From Metallyticus violacea (taxonomy: Eukaryota > Arthropoda > Insecta > Mantodea > Metallyticidae), in NCBI GenBank assembly GCA_030762175.1, contig CM060842.1:65464001-65528000 (forward strand): a DNA stretch of 64,000 nucleotides, in the 5' to 3' direction. Below the pieces are notes generated by a model. The model was not told the DNA's origin and did no database searches. It saw nothing but the letters and a program-made list of their open reading frames with translations. Of this stretch, positions 10,230 to 22,700 are shown one piece after another. How positions within the stretch are numbered: the first letter of the stretch is position 1; each line of letters begins with the position of its first letter. The translations under genes were made by a program, and so were the position numbers.

Positions 10230-10940
10230 CGTTAGCACTCTAGTGGTACAATTTTTGTTTTTTTCCAACGAAATTCCACATATAACTATCAATTAACAAA
10301 CGATTCGTCGAGTTCGTTAACCAACAAAATTGGAGCACTGGGGAGGGGGTTGACCTAAAGCGAAAAATTAAAAAAAATAAATAAATAAAAATCGGTCTAG
10401 TGGCCGCAGTTTAGATTTTTTTTAAAAAAAAATTCGGTATAAGGGAAATAGTATCTAAAAAATCAGGGGTATGGGACTATTAGGAGTGGGGGTTAACCTG
10501 AAATTCAAAATATAAAAATCGCCGTAGTAGCACCAATATTTGTTCCTTTCAAACAAAACTCGGCATATACCATTTAAATCAAATAAGAAAAATAGTTTCT
10601 GAAAATCAGTGAAATCAGATACTAGAAGTGGAGTTTTACCCGAAACCCAAAATTTAAAACTACTCTAGCAGCACCATTATTTGCTTTTTCGAAAGAAACT
10701 CCTTGTATACTATTTAAATAAAATAAGAAAAACAGTTCCTGAAAATCAGGGAAATCAGTCATTAGGAATGTAGGTTTACCGAAACCCAAAATTTAAAAAT
10801 CGCCCTAGCGGCACCAATATTTGTTTCTTCACAACAAAATTAGGTATATACATTTCAATAAAATAAGAAAAATAGTTTCTGAAAATGAGGGAAATTGGAT
10901 ATTAGGAGTAGGAGTAGACATGAAATTTAAAAAGCGTTCT
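10230..10940. repeat. tandem array, period ~140 bp, ~4.5 copies
   Basis: The block around AATAGTTTCTGAAAATCAG recurs at 10447, 10591, 10731 and 10871, so spacings are 144, 140 and 140 bp. Each unit also carries ACCCAAAATTTAAAAATCGC, AGCACCAATATTTG and an AATAAGAAAAA segment. Units are visibly diverged, and partial units lie at both ends. Confidence 0.9.
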
Positions 10941-11451
10941 TGCGTATAATTTACTCTCTATTATTTTAAAATAAAAGGACATATTAATTCAGCATATAAA
11001 CTATATTTATAATTATGCACATGTTTTATATTTAACAAAAGCATCGTCGTGAAGATAGCAAATGTGAAAAATTAATCTAAAATGTGTTTGAGAATTATAT
11101 TTGTATGTAAAAGCGTTTTGTAATAACCTTCAGAAAACATTTGCGTTGTACTATAATAACATTTAAATTAAATGAAAGAATCGAGGAAACTTTCAACTGT
11201 TTAATGTTGATTGTGTATATTTGCTTAGTACATTGTAATTGATTTTAAATAGTAACATGTTTTTGTTTTATTGAAACATATGAACACCTTATGTAATACA
11301 CAATGTAACCCAAAACTTTGTTATTTTTCTCTATTTTAGTGAATGTAAAGTTATCAAGAACTTAGTTCATAAACATAGTTACATTTAAAAATGTTAAAAA
11401 TACCCAAAATCTTAGTTAAAAGCATACCATTAATTTTTGTGGTTCAACAAC

Positions 11452-11484
<33 letters not shown>

Positions 11485-14341
11485 TGTTATTCTAAAAATG
11501 TAATTCTTCTTTTCTTATAATTTACAAGAATTCTACTTTTGTTCCCCCTAATACCACACAATAATGCCACATCTTTTTTCATTAACGCCATAATTTGGAT
11601 TTTATATTCTTTTTAAAGTACTCTACTAGGTGAGGAATTTACTTAATTTACGCAGCTCCTGGGTGACGGACTTTATCAGGTTTGATACATTCTTATTCAT
11701 CATATGAATTATGACCAATGAAAAAATAAAATCTACTTTTTCCCTTATCTTATTACATACAACCTGGACTAATGCCTTTTGTTTTATGATACTGCTATAT
11801 CCGTGTTTACAACGAGAGCAAATGTGGCCACATTTTTCGTGTAGTTGCTTTTATGCATACGACTGCCAGTGTAAACAGTAATACATAGTTTAGGCTGCTA
11901 CATTTCTGCTGCAAGCCATTCCCTGATGTTGGAATGTTTATTCTGTCGCTTCTGACGCAGGACGCTGAGTGAGCAGAATAAATAAAACTTCTCTAGGGAT
12001 GTTCCACGTGTCACTTATATGTACGTTCTATCCCAGAGAGAGAGGTTAAGTTTCATGAACGCCATTTTCCTATTCTCCTTGCTTCCTTCTTTGCTCTTCA
12101 ACTCAAGTCCTTATCCTCAACTCTTCCCTTAGCTTTCTTGACGTCAGTTTCAATTTCAGTTCGGTGGGTTTCAGCACTTTCGCATTCTTCCTCTTTTTAA
12201 TCCTTGTTGATGGGGGCCATGTATTAGAATGGTGTCTTTTCTAACAGAGCTCGCCTCTCCTAGGATTCGATGTTACAATGTTTCATTCTTCGCTTCATCT
12301 AAATGCAAAAGTTATCTTTAATTATAAGATTTTAAAAATTAACTGGCTTTAAATAAGATTACCTAATAATTTAGTAGCAAATGCGATGGGGTAGAGGGAC
12401 TGAATCGGAACTCAAAAAGCTTTTTCTAAGAAGCCGTTATACATAACAAGTGGAAAGTCGTGTTAGATAAATGTTAAAAAGTACTCGCTTTCTGAAGGAA
12501 AAACAAAAACTAACAAACCAAATGTTACGCAAAATTAGGTATAATAATACTTTTTTTTTTCCCCCACAACTTAGCCTGGAGGGTATTGATAAATAAACGA
12601 GACGTTAATCAGAGTGCAGATGATGCAGAGAGAGAGAGAGAGAGGGGGGGGGGAGACTGAGGAGCAAGAAAAAGACGAGTTTTAAGTGACAAACAACACC
12701 CGTCCTCATAGAATGGGCATATGAATTTTAAACCTAACATTAAAAACCGCAATGCATCCCATTCTTAACTTGTACCTGAAACAGGAAATGGTATATACAA
12801 CTATATCCCTCTTTGTTTTAGGTAATAATTTGACGTTGCAGGAGAGTGTTTACTTTCACATTCTTCTATGATAAAGCTGGCCACTGGGGCGTTCATAGTT
12901 GAAAACGGTGTAAGAGTAAAATTGAAAAACTACATACCATGCAACCCATTCAAACTATCTGCCAGAAGATCGCTAACGCCTGGGTTTGTTCCATCGGCTG
13001 CCGGTGTGGCTAGCATATGACTAAAACGCATGGTATATTTGGATTAAATAATACTTTAAAGTACCATTTGATGACTACTGAAGAATTTTGCAAATTGAAC
13101 TTCAAAATACTTCAAAGTAATTCACAGTACATTCTTGGTTAATGTACTCTTGTAGAAAAGAGGAAAAAAATTAATATGAAGTAACAAAGAAACAGTTGCT
13201 CTTTGCCAGAAAAAGCAGATGTTTCAGCACCACGTCTAAAGTAGACGATCAGAGAAACTTGGCATTAAAATCTTTACGTGAATCGGTTATTTGAGTGTGG
13301 GAGAAATCTTAACAATCTTGCTTACCCGGAGTTTCGACAGTCTTGTTATCTCGTTTGTACAGCAACACACTACAAGGTACCCAGTAATTCTCCAGCATCG
13401 CCACTGTTATTTCTGCACGTGAAAAACTGAGCCGAAACTATGAACATTTCCTGTTTCGCATATCACGAGGAGTAAGAAAGGTCTATTCTTGTAATGCTAA
13501 ATTTACCAACTTTAGTCACCGTTTTCTCAAGGACTATTACAGCTAATTAAATGAAAGTTTTACGACATCAGATGCATACAATTGAAATTTGCTGATATAT
13601 TTTCACTACTATACCATGACTCTGAAGCAAATTATAAATTATTTACAGTTGTTTGTCCTTTTCTATTTTCCCCCTCCCATTTTCTTTTTTTATGTTGTCA
13701 TATTCTGTCATAGCTCTACCATAATAGATCCATTCTTCACAATAATATCATGAATAAGTGGTAAGAGTAATAGCTTATACAGACCCTTAAAGAACGGGAA
13801 ACTTGTTAAAAAAAATAGTTTTTCAATAATTGCAGCCAAAAACTGTTTTACAGAAAATCTAACATTTTGGGGAAAATACCAGCTAAATACCCTCCAACAC
13901 TGTAAAATAACAAGGGATGTCGCGAAACAAACTCTGCCAATTTATGAAATAAAATTTTCTATCGTTAGAGACAAACCACAGCCTTCTAGAGCAAACAGTT
14001 CCTCTGATATAGAAATTTTATTGAACAAATGCTCGCAATATATATAGGCTTCCGCTGTGACATAATTAAACCTTTATTCAAATATTCATAACCAAGATTA
14101 TTAATGAAAATCAAAACAAAATAAACAGAAAATTCCAAATATCAAAATGGTACATAAAACAAAAATATGATTTTTGACCCTCTTCCTTTTCCCTTGAATA
14201 TTTTCTTTAAGATTATCCGCCGTTTCCTTAGCTAGTACATAAAGATTAAATTAACAAATTGTTTACTCTCATTCCCACCCAATTTCTGTTAGCATTCCTC
14301 ACGCGTATGTCAACGTAACGTAAATAAGCAGCTAGATAACC
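10941..14341. other. AT-rich, no gene recognised; microsatellites only
   Basis: Contains an (AAT)n run at 11448-11484, a (GA)n tract followed by ten G at 12630-12653, and a CT-rich stretch near 12050-12200. No convincing coding, RNA or transposon signal was seen in the remainder. Confidence 0.5.
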
Positions 14342-14352
14342 GTAATCTTAAT

Positions 14353-14647
14353 AGTTGGTCCTGGTGGTGTATTTGTAACCATACTTCCCTTCTAAATCCA
14401 GGATCGCGGGTTCAAATCCGGCCAGGATCTATGCATTTTTTCGGGCGTAAATATCCTAAGTATGGCTTTCTTCAGAAGGGAAGTAAAGTCGTGGGTCCCG
14501 TGTCGTACATTTACGGCACGATAAAGAACCTCAAGCCTGAAAAGAGACCTCTGAGCAAAATTTGTCGGCCGTTTCACCCCTGAATTGAATGGGACGCGGA
14601 TGATCTGGGATGTTAAAAGAGCGTCCGTAAATAAATAAAATCAACAA
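14353..14647 (+). mobile_element. SINE-A, full-length with perfect target duplication
   Basis: Begins AGTTGGTCCTGGTGG and ends AAATAAATAAAATCAACAA. It is flanked by the 11-bp direct repeat GTAATCTTAAT (14342-14352 and 14648-14658). Box B is GGGTTCAAATCCGG. The body carries GTACATTTACGGCACG and TTTGTCGGCCGTTTCAC. A minus-strand open frame here is a SINE by-product. Confidence 0.96.
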
Positions 14648-14658
14648 GTAATCTTAAT

Positions 14659-17135
14659 TCCAGGGGGGGGGGGAAGCCATCAAGGACTGTCTCTTAGTAA
14701 AACAACATAGCAATACGATTACAAGAACAAAAAGATATTTGGAAATTAAATCACGCCCATCTATTCGAGGATCTGGGCAATAGAGAGTTGGATTGTTGTA
14801 ACGGAGTAAGTAGGTGCTGTTTCCACGAAGGATTATAGTACAGCCAAGTGGAGGAAAAAAGGTGTGCTAAGTAAGTTCTGACTGAACTTGAGTCGATGAC
14901 TCAGCGACCGCAAACCTGCTATGCTGCCAGGTTGGCACAAGAGAGGCAGAATTCAGGAGGAAGTCATGTTGCCCTCAAGTCAGAGAAACTTTTCCGCTAA
15001 ATATGATATACGCCGGCGGCTAGCTTTAGATCGTACAGCCCGGGGCTTCCATTAATCCTGTTCGGTATCCATGTGGCGTGTCATCTCATCCGTCTCTGTC
15101 AAACACGGAGCAGGAAAAGTGCAGGTGCCATATATTCATGAGAGCAAAAAATACATAAAGCATTTTGCAGCGGTAATATGTAAGGGAACTAAATTCATAA
15201 AAGGAATGTATTTAAAAGTGAAAGGGATTAAAAAATAGGAGTAATAAGAGGGTTGATCTAATAATAGATATTCGTTTAAAATATGTAGCAAATGTATGCA
15301 TTTTCCTATAATTTAAAGCGCTGACCGCCGTAGCTGTTCTGGAGCATAATGCCATAAATTACGGCAAGGAAAATTGCAGAAAAAAAACATCATCCGGTGA
15401 TCACGACCCTGACAATTGGACCAGATCGCGCAATTGATAAACAGACTTCTGGTACCTCAACCACTGCAGTGCATTTATTGCAGTATTGATACACATGCAT
15501 TATAAATGTGTTAAATTAATGATTGAAAATAACCAAATCATAGCACAACTTCAAATACAGCTTTCCCATAGGCACTGTTCTTAAACGCAGTTAATAAAGT
15601 GGCATATGGGGGGCTTAATAGTGGAAATTATATGTTAATAATGGGGTTCGACATTAAAATAAGAATAATGAGGTAAATTATTATTGTAACATTAAAATTA
15701 AAATATTCTGGAAGTGAACAATCGCGAGCTAACTGAACGCTCGTCTGGTGTGTGGTTACTAAATTAAAAAAAAAAAAAAGTGAGATAAGAATATACAGCA
15801 GTATTAAAAGCTGCATCTTATCGGTGTATCAAGTCTTTGCAGGGGCCATTATCAGAGTTAATAATACTAAGAAGTGCCAGTTGCTATATAAATTTGGTAA
15901 TGCTAACACTAAATTTTATGTTAGTTTAAGAGCAATTTATAAGATACTTCGTACTGCGGTTGACGCGCCTGCAACTACACCGAGAACTTTTGCCAACTAT
16001 TGTTCAGTAAATCCAGGTCCAAGCCATGAGCTTCAGCGGTCTACTCAACCAACTAGAATCAAGAGCTGTTGCGTATTTCTTTGAAGCCTTCTTTCATCTT
16101 TTAAGTCACTGAAGGAGCCGACACCCTTTCTTATTCATTATTGTTTATTTGATTATTGCATTTGTGTACTCTTTTGTATCTTTGCAATGTATTATATTTT
16201 GCGTCTCTCTGCACAAAATTTAGCATAGCGTTGCACGCTGAACTATCTTAAACATAAAAAGAGAGCAATTTAATCGATAATTACAACCGCTGCAATATTA
16301 TAAACGACCAACTTCCCCCATATTTTCTAAGATATCGAAATGTTCCAATTATCCCCCCCCCCAAATTTTCACCACTGATTTATTTTAAGAACTTGGCGTT
16401 GAGATGCTTCGCCCAGACAGTAATGCTGCTGTTAAATATCCATTCCACATTTGACCCAATTTAGTTCCTATGACTCATGTTTGCGCTGTGTTGAGCACAT
16501 TCCTTCACTGCATCCGTGATATGCAAAGATCCTTGCCATGCAGTGACGTTTAATGTACTTCCCTTTTTTCGGATCACTATGACAGAATCACGCACGACTC
16601 GACTCATTGTGACCAATTGTCTTTCATTTCATAATAACTTTCCAATCGCCTGTTAAGACCTCGCGTCGTTTTGAATCAGTCACTAGTGGGCAATCGGAAT
16701 TGCTGGTATCTATAATTTACTATAATTGTCCAAAAGACAGAATTCTGGGAGACTAAGATATGCATCATTTTAGTGATTTTTACTTTGAAACTTGACTTTA
16801 CTTATGCGCTGTAATTTCATTCTGAAGAGTTACGTAACATCATTTCTCTCATTAGCAAAACATGTACAACTTGCCCGACATAAATTCTCTAAAATAGCTG
16901 AAAGCCAATGATTTACTCCGTAACATAGCCAACACAGACTCACACTTTACTCACCTGTTTATGCCATTAATCTGCCACCAGCTGCACAAAGCTCTCTTAG
17001 ATGTGAGCAATTATGCAGTACGTTCCCTATTATTTTTAAATCCTTTATCTGCATTCTTTAATTAATGCGGGAATCTTCTGCTAGGGAATCCGGGCAAAGC
17101 ACACTGATGCCATCGTATATTCCTTACGGTGGATC
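14659..17135. other. no gene recognised
   Basis: Holds an 11-G run (14663-14673), a 10-C run (16353-16362) and a 110-codon plus-strand open frame (15752-16084) that starts in a lysine-rich A run and resembles nothing I know. A somewhat GC-richer patch lies at 14900-15130. No assignment made. Confidence 0.45.
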
Positions 17136-17164
17136 TTTTATTATTTTTATTATTATTATTATTA

Positions 17165-17213
<49 letters not shown>
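17136..17213. repeat. (ATT)n microsatellite
   Basis: About 25 ATT units with one GTT interruption. It creates an artefactual poly-isoleucine open frame. Confidence 0.95.
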
Positions 17214-17214
<1 letters not shown>

Positions 17215-17581
17215 CAAAAGTTATCTAACGTAGTCTACACTCTAGAGGGAGATATGTTCACATATATGATGCAAAAGAAAAAAAGAAGAAGAAAAAGCAG
17301 CGGTCAAAGAGACAGGAAGTTTATAACAATGACTCGCTTTTACTTAACGGTAGTGGCATATCGACTGCACCACAATTCATTTCCGTTATTGACAGGAATC
17401 ATTTTGTACGAAGCTCCATTAGTAAATGGAGTACTGGCTCTTTAGAAACTTTATGCCATAAATTTACTGTTTCAGACTCCTCTCTACGATCTCTGATATA
17501 ACAGCAGTAAACGTCAACTTCTTAACATTCAAAATTATTTCAAAAACATTTTAAGTGACTTAAAAATTTTAGCCTATGAGA

Positions 17582-17605
17582 AATCAATCAATCAATCAAT
17601 CAATC
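17582..17605. repeat. (ATCA)n microsatellite
   Basis: Six AATC-type units in a row. The same tetramer appears at the 3' end of some SINE-A copies, so it could be an expanded SINE tail, but no SINE body adjoins it. Confidence 0.9.
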
Positions 17606-17793
17606 GGTGCAGTTTTTCTATAATTTTGTGCATTCTAATTTTATAAAATAAAACATCTCGTTTAAATCACTGATCATGCTTTTTATTTTCTAGTGGATTG
17701 CAAATTAAGTTTATATTGCAGAAGTTTGGATTATAATAAATATATTACCTGGGCAATTATTTAATAGCATTAGATCATCACCAAATCATCCCA

Positions 17794-17992
17794 GTAAAAA
17801 TCTTAAGTATGGCTTTCTTCGGAAAGGAAGTAAATCCACGAGTCGCGTATCATACATTTACGACACGATAAAGAATCTCAAACCTGAAAGAAGAGACCTC
17901 TGAGTAAAATTTTCATTTCACGTCCTGAATTGAATGGGACGCTGATGACCTGAGGTGTTAAAAGAGCATCCGTAAATAAAACAAATCAACAA
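17794..17992 (+). mobile_element. SINE-A, 5'-truncated
   Basis: Starts abruptly in the body (TAAAAATCTTAAGTATGG) and runs to CGTAAATAAAACAAATCAA. The tRNA head is missing. Flanking direct repeats CAAATCATCCCA (17782-17793) and CAAACCACCCCA (17993-18004) differ at two positions. Truncation therefore took place at insertion. Confidence 0.88.
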
Positions 17993-18036
17993 CAAACCAC
18001 CCCAATTGGCTGATTCTCCTACCAACCAGGGGGAAC

Positions 18037-18045
18037 TATAAAAGG
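18037..18045 (+). promoter_or_regulatory. TATA-box-like promoter motif
   Basis: TATAAAAGG in a mildly GC-rich context, with CCAATTGG about 35 bp upstream and a plausible start region (TCATC) about 25-30 bp downstream. No recognisable gene follows, so it may belong to a decayed element or be chance. Confidence 0.25.
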
Positions 18046-18059
18046 GCAGCACCTCTTTA

Positions 18060-19082
18060 AATTTCATCAATTATAATATAGCAAACAGTCTACTTTTGTC
18101 GTTCTATGCTGCTGTTAAATCATATTAACACCATCGAAACTAATATAGGTTCAACCAACCATTTCACCCGTAACCCAATAGCGTTGATAAATTGCCTTCT
18201 CAGAAGTTAGCATGATGTATCAGTCTTTCACATTGAATATTACTTTTTGAAACATTTCAGAAACTCTTAGGTGGATTTTTTTAAAAATTTAACACGTGCA
18301 CAGTAATATGTGGACACTATCATGTTATTACTATTATTTATTACCTTAGATACTGACATGTGATTTACATTTGATATGATATATTCTGTTAGAAACCTTA
18401 TGAAAATATAGCAAAAAGAGGTATTTTCATGCGTTTTTTTTTTTTTTCCATAACACTGATATTTCTCTTAACATCAACAAAGAATGAAATTACTATTATG
18501 AACAAAAATTTTAAGAACCGAATGTTGAAAATATAAAGCAATTAAAATCTATTTTCTTTTTAACACTAATTTTTTCACACAACTTGTATGATAACAGCCC
18601 CATTCCTTAATGAGAACAGAAAAACAAAAACACAAATTTAATAGTTCACTGGCTATTGATTCTAACAAAATGTCCCTCTGTTTGCTGCATTATTTAAAAA
18701 AAAAAAAAATCTATAGATACATTATACGACAAAAACCTAATATCTAACAAAGGCTATTGTATATGTGCTAAGATTTTGAATAAAGATCCAACCGAAAGTC
18801 ACATAAATATTTCAAAATGTAACATCTAAAGTTAATCAGATATGTAATGAATAGCTTGTCTACCAGCAAATAACTACAACAGGTGGATAGATTTAAGAAA
18901 GTATATAAACATATAATTTATCCTAAATAAAATAAAAGCTGTGATCTCTTTAATATCGAGGAAATTGGTGTCCATTTAGCGAGTGTAAGAGTCATTCCGA
19001 TATTCAGGTATGGTTTTTATTTTTTCGAAGCCTTTTTCAAAACTCAAAATGTAAGCTTAAATCTGCAAAACCAACTTCCCAA
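18060..19082. other. no recognisable feature
   Basis: AT-rich with A and T homopolymers. Nothing identified. Confidence 0.5.
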
Positions 19083-19160
19083 AACTCTTTTTCCAATTTA
19101 TTATTTCATCCCATGTATTAGTGTTCACCGCCTGTGCTGTCATAGCAGGGGCGTTAAAAA
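19083..19160 (+). mobile_element. SINE-B 3' fragment
   Basis: AACTCTTTTTCCAATTTATT, ATTTCATCCCATGTATTAG, CACCGCCTGTGCTGT and GGGGCGTTAAA match in order the last ~80 bp of the complete SINE-B copies at 38.0 and 55.0 kb. Confidence 0.75.
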
Positions 19161-19933
19161 AATAAATAAAAAATAAAGTTACAGGATAAATGTTCATCTA
19201 ACACCTGAAATGTAAACATCTACACTGAGACGTTGTGTTACTTGTCGATCAGCGAAAATGTCTCTTAAACTAAATAAAGTAAAATAAATAAAATAAATAC
19301 CACGTTTTCCAAAATAAAATTTGTAGGAACTAATTTGGTACCAAACTGCACTAAACTACACATAAGTCTACAAAATAGAATCTTATTTTCTCGCGCTGCA
19401 TTGAAAGGTTATATGAACAATGCCCAAATGCCACACCATATTTAGGCTACCTGGCTGACAGAAAATGCTTCTGGCGACTTGCTCTCTCGTCTATCCCTGG
19501 TACTGAATCTCCTTGCAAAAATGACCTTTGTTGTTGCATGCAGGTATAGGAACCAGTCTCTCTAACCCTCTGCAATGCTACTGATGATTGGTCATCTTGA
19601 TGCCCATCAATGTCACACACTGGTTTCCATTACGACAGATGAAGCGAGATCCCATCAAAGGGGAAACCGTTTAAGCATTTCATAAACGTTATATCACTGG
19701 TTTAAATTTGTAGCCCTTTGTTCCGGTTTACAGATGGACACAGCCGGCCGCTAAAGCAGTAAACGCTTGATGTTAAAACGTGCCAACGCCTGCATATGGT
19801 TACGCAAAGCCAGAAATAGCAGATCCCAGAAAAAAATAGTCTACACAGACAATGATTCCTGGAAAATGTTTCAGAGCGTTCTACGACGAATTGATCAGCA
19901 ACCAATTCTTGCACTAATTCTGAAATCTCCTAT
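19161..19933. other. no recognisable feature
   Basis: Mixed AT-rich sequence. The open frames of 70-100 codons here are low-complexity or unassigned. Confidence 0.45.
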
Positions 19934-20035
19934 AAGGGAGAGGAGAGGAGAGAGGTTGAGAGAAGAGAAGAGAAGAGAGGAGAGGGGAGGGGGAAGGGAG
20001 AGGGGAGGGGAGGGGAAAGGAGAGGAGAGGAAAAT
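19934..20035. repeat. purine-only GGAGA/GAGAA tract
   Basis: About 100 bp of almost pure G/A on the plus strand, dominated by GGAGA and GGGGA units. Such polypurine mirror-like tracts can form triplex structures. The overlapping acidic/basic open frames are composition artefacts. Confidence 0.9.
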
Positions 20036-20373
20036 GTGGTTCAATGTTTACCAATTTTATGCCCAAAAGACGTAAAAAGCAACTCACAAATTTAGCTGAG
20101 CAGTTTGGAACCCGTGCCACTATGTAAACAGGTATATTTACTGGTGAAGAAAATCGTGGGTTAAAGAGATGTAATTTTCAAGTTAGACAACATGGAACTG
20201 AATGGAAAGCTCCGCAAAGATTACGTAAGAGAAGTCTTGTTAAAGAGGCGAAGAAAATGGCCTCCCAGTAATAAATCTCTCTTGAAAAGGAGGTAATGTC
20301 TTTGGAAATATGAGCAAGGGGAAAAGGTATAGTAAAATGCATGAGAGACGATGGAAACAGATGAGGCGGCTGG

Positions 20374-20375
<2 letters not shown>

Positions 20376-20443
<68 letters not shown>

Positions 20444-20456
20444 AAGAAGAAGAAGC
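20376..20456. repeat. compound microsatellite (AAT)n(AAG)n
   Basis: About 13 AAT units switch to about 14 AAG/AGA units. They give rise to open frames of poly-Ile/Arg or poly-Ser/Tyr that are not genes. Confidence 0.95.
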
Positions 20457-20622
20457 CAAAGTAGCAGAGAAAATAATTTTATATATATAAAAGAACAGAT
20501 GAACAGCAGAAGTGAAAGGGGCAGGAGGAAAACCGAAAAGGGAAGAATGGAGTGTGGAAAGAGAGGAAGATGAGGGAACCAAAAATTATGAGAAGGCATG
20601 ACGGATAATGCAAAAGGGAGAG

Positions 20623-20645
20623 CTAATAATAATAATAATAATAAT
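20623..20645. repeat. short (AAT)n microsatellite
   Basis: Seven TAA units. Confidence 0.9.
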
Positions 20646-20779
20646 ACTTTTCATTATTAATAATGCAAATAGGATAATCAAAACTCATGTATGTCTCCAA
20701 AATAACTGAATCGACGGCAGAAAGTATAGAGCTCAATAAGGTCAACAATTCTCCATACTGATTTTCATACAACAAATTA

Positions 20780-21035
20780 CATCGCGACTTCTAATCCGAA
20801 TGTCCTGGGTTCGAATTCCGGTCAGGTCAAGCTGTCTGGGTAAGTTTTTTTTTTTTTTCTTTTTTTTTCCCCCGAAGTTTGCCCTTATCTTGAGATGAAT
20901 GCCAAGATAGTTTAAAGGCTCCACGGACTTCGAGCTCATTTGCGCCATCATTAATTCATTTCATTTCATTCATTCCTACAGACTTATAGACGTTGCGAGA
21001 AGACCAATGCAGTCAAAAAGACAATAAATAATGCA
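20780..21035 (+). mobile_element. SINE-D, tRNA-derived, decayed
   Basis: A tRNA-like T-arm (TCCTGGGTTCGAATTCCGG) precedes a T-rich linker with a C run, GATGAATGCCAAGATAG, a TTCATTTCATTTCATTC block and a tail AGACCAATGCAGTCAAAAAG with AATAAATAAT. The tail and T-arm order matches the second copy at 21.7 kb. The box A region is degraded, so the start is approximate. Confidence 0.65.
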
Positions 21036-21700
21036 TTAAAAGCTTTTAATAACTAAACTGGGGAAAGAACCGAATGCTCTCTGCAAGGTTTAAACCTTCT
21101 AATTCATTTCAGAACTAACGAGGGTTTTCAATGAAAATCGTTTTCTATAGGCAAATATCTCTTATAAATAAACTGATACATAAAAATATTCTTGAGAAAA
21201 CTGCACCTTGAACTTCCTCATTTGCATGTTAGTTTGAAATAAAAATCATGATTAAATATTTGGATAGTGGAGGAAAGGAGATGAATATAGCATTTTTTTA
21301 ATCCAACCTTTTTTTCTTTTCCTTTTTTTCTTCGTTATGCGTGACTTATTTCGAATGGGAAAGATGTCCTAACGGAAAATCAAAAATAAAGTTTCGTTCA
21401 ATGTGCCTGAATATATGGACATCATTTTGGCAGATAACTAAGTCCAAAATCGGCTGTTTTGAGTTAACAACACTTGTATAAAGGAAAGAGAACTTTAGTT
21501 TGGCAAAACTCATGAATTGCGACATTCCTGTATGTTTCTATGTAACCGATGTCTTACATTCTCACCAAGTTCAAATTTTACATCTTTTTTTCAAGCAAAA
21601 ATCACTAAAATCGTTTTATCTCAAAAACAAAATTTGGATTTTGTGATTTTGTCAGAACGACGACATATTCCTGCAATCCACCAATAACAATTTGACGATA
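21036..21700. other. no recognisable feature
   Basis: AT-rich spacer between the two SINE-D copies. Confidence 0.45.
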
Positions 21701-21925
21701 GGCCCTATTGTCTGGTGGTAGTGTTTGCGAATGCCAATCCGGAGGTCTTGGGTTCGAGGGGGTTTTCCGGAATCGTTCCTTTTGCAAATGTGAATATGCC
21801 AGATAGTTTTAAGGCGCTAGAATTCCCCTCATTTCATTCATACTTAACAGACCTACACCTAAAGATTCGCGTTCAAATCTACAGCTGTAGCGACAAAAGC
21901 AATTCCGTCAAAACAATAATTTAAT
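21701..21925 (+). mobile_element. SINE-D, second copy
   Basis: TTGTCTGGTGGTAGTG (box A-like) and CTTGGGTTCGAGG (box B-like) are spaced as in tRNA. They are followed by GCCAGATAGTTTTAAGG, CTCATTTCATTCATAC and a tail GCGACAAAAGCAATTCCGTC with CAAAACAATAATTTAA. It shares these blocks in order with the copy at 20.8 kb. Confidence 0.65.
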
Positions 21926-22297
21926 TTTTTCCTTTCTCTTAGTCGCAACTGTTTTTCAGCACTGACATATTTAATCAAAAAGGATAAAATTAATATAAAA
22001 GATTTAGAGCTAATCAAGCGAAGCTAACATCTTACAGAAATCCCTCACACACTCTAAATTCGGGCTTGTGAAGCAAATATAATTAATGTTAAGACAATTT
22101 CTGTATCCACATTTTCTCTTGGCCTTGAACAGCGTCCTATGACAGTCATAAAAAATTGGACATGAGTTTCCCCGCCCCCTTTTTTTCTTTCTTTCCTAAC
22201 ATGGAATTTAATTACGGAACGCAGGAGAATCAAAATCAAAGAGATAGTGACAATCATTGGCCCTTTTCTTCTCTGTTCCATGCAGCGTGTCAGCTGC

Positions 22298-22700
22298 GCA
22301 GTGGCGTGAGGTTATAGCTAGCGGCGAGCATGCGTGAGGTCACCATCAATACGCGCCCGCTAGCATCAACATGTGCACTCCGCGCCCGCGCCAACCCAAC
22401 TAAACCAAGCATCTCCAGCAAATCAATATCGCGTTCTGTACAGACTTCCGTGCCGCGCCTGCTCTACAACTGCGATCCATGATGCCACCTCCTGACACTG
22501 CCAACCGAACATCTGTCCACTGCCCCCAGATATGCATAGAGCGGGCCAGCTCTCTAAACCGAGTTTCCTCTCGCATTTTTTCTGCTGCCCACCGAATGAC
22601 CTTCCTGCAACATTGCACACGATTATTTTTGATGATGCTATGGTATATAAGACTGTAACCGCTTAGAAGAGTGCCTAAATGGTCATAATGCAATAAATTT
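22298..22700. other. GC-rich patch with TATA and polyadenylation-like motifs
   Basis: CpG- and GC-rich sequence (for example TACGCGCCCGCTAGC near 22350) leads to TATATAA at 22644-22650 and AATAAA at 22692-22697. This order would suit a solo LTR or a small promoter, but I see no TG...CA ends or short flanking duplication. A 97-codon minus-strand frame overlaps and is unassigned. Confidence 0.25.

Noticed and set aside
10230..10940. CRISPR array
   Set aside because: Units are 140 bp, diverged along their whole length and without repeat/spacer alternation, in a eukaryotic context.
15752..16084. 110-codon plus-strand frame
   Set aside because: Starts in an A run, no family resemblance, and composition follows the local AT bias.
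20240..20600. Open frames up to 119 codons on both strands
   Set aside because: Driven by the (AAT)n(AAG)n repeat; no coding signature.
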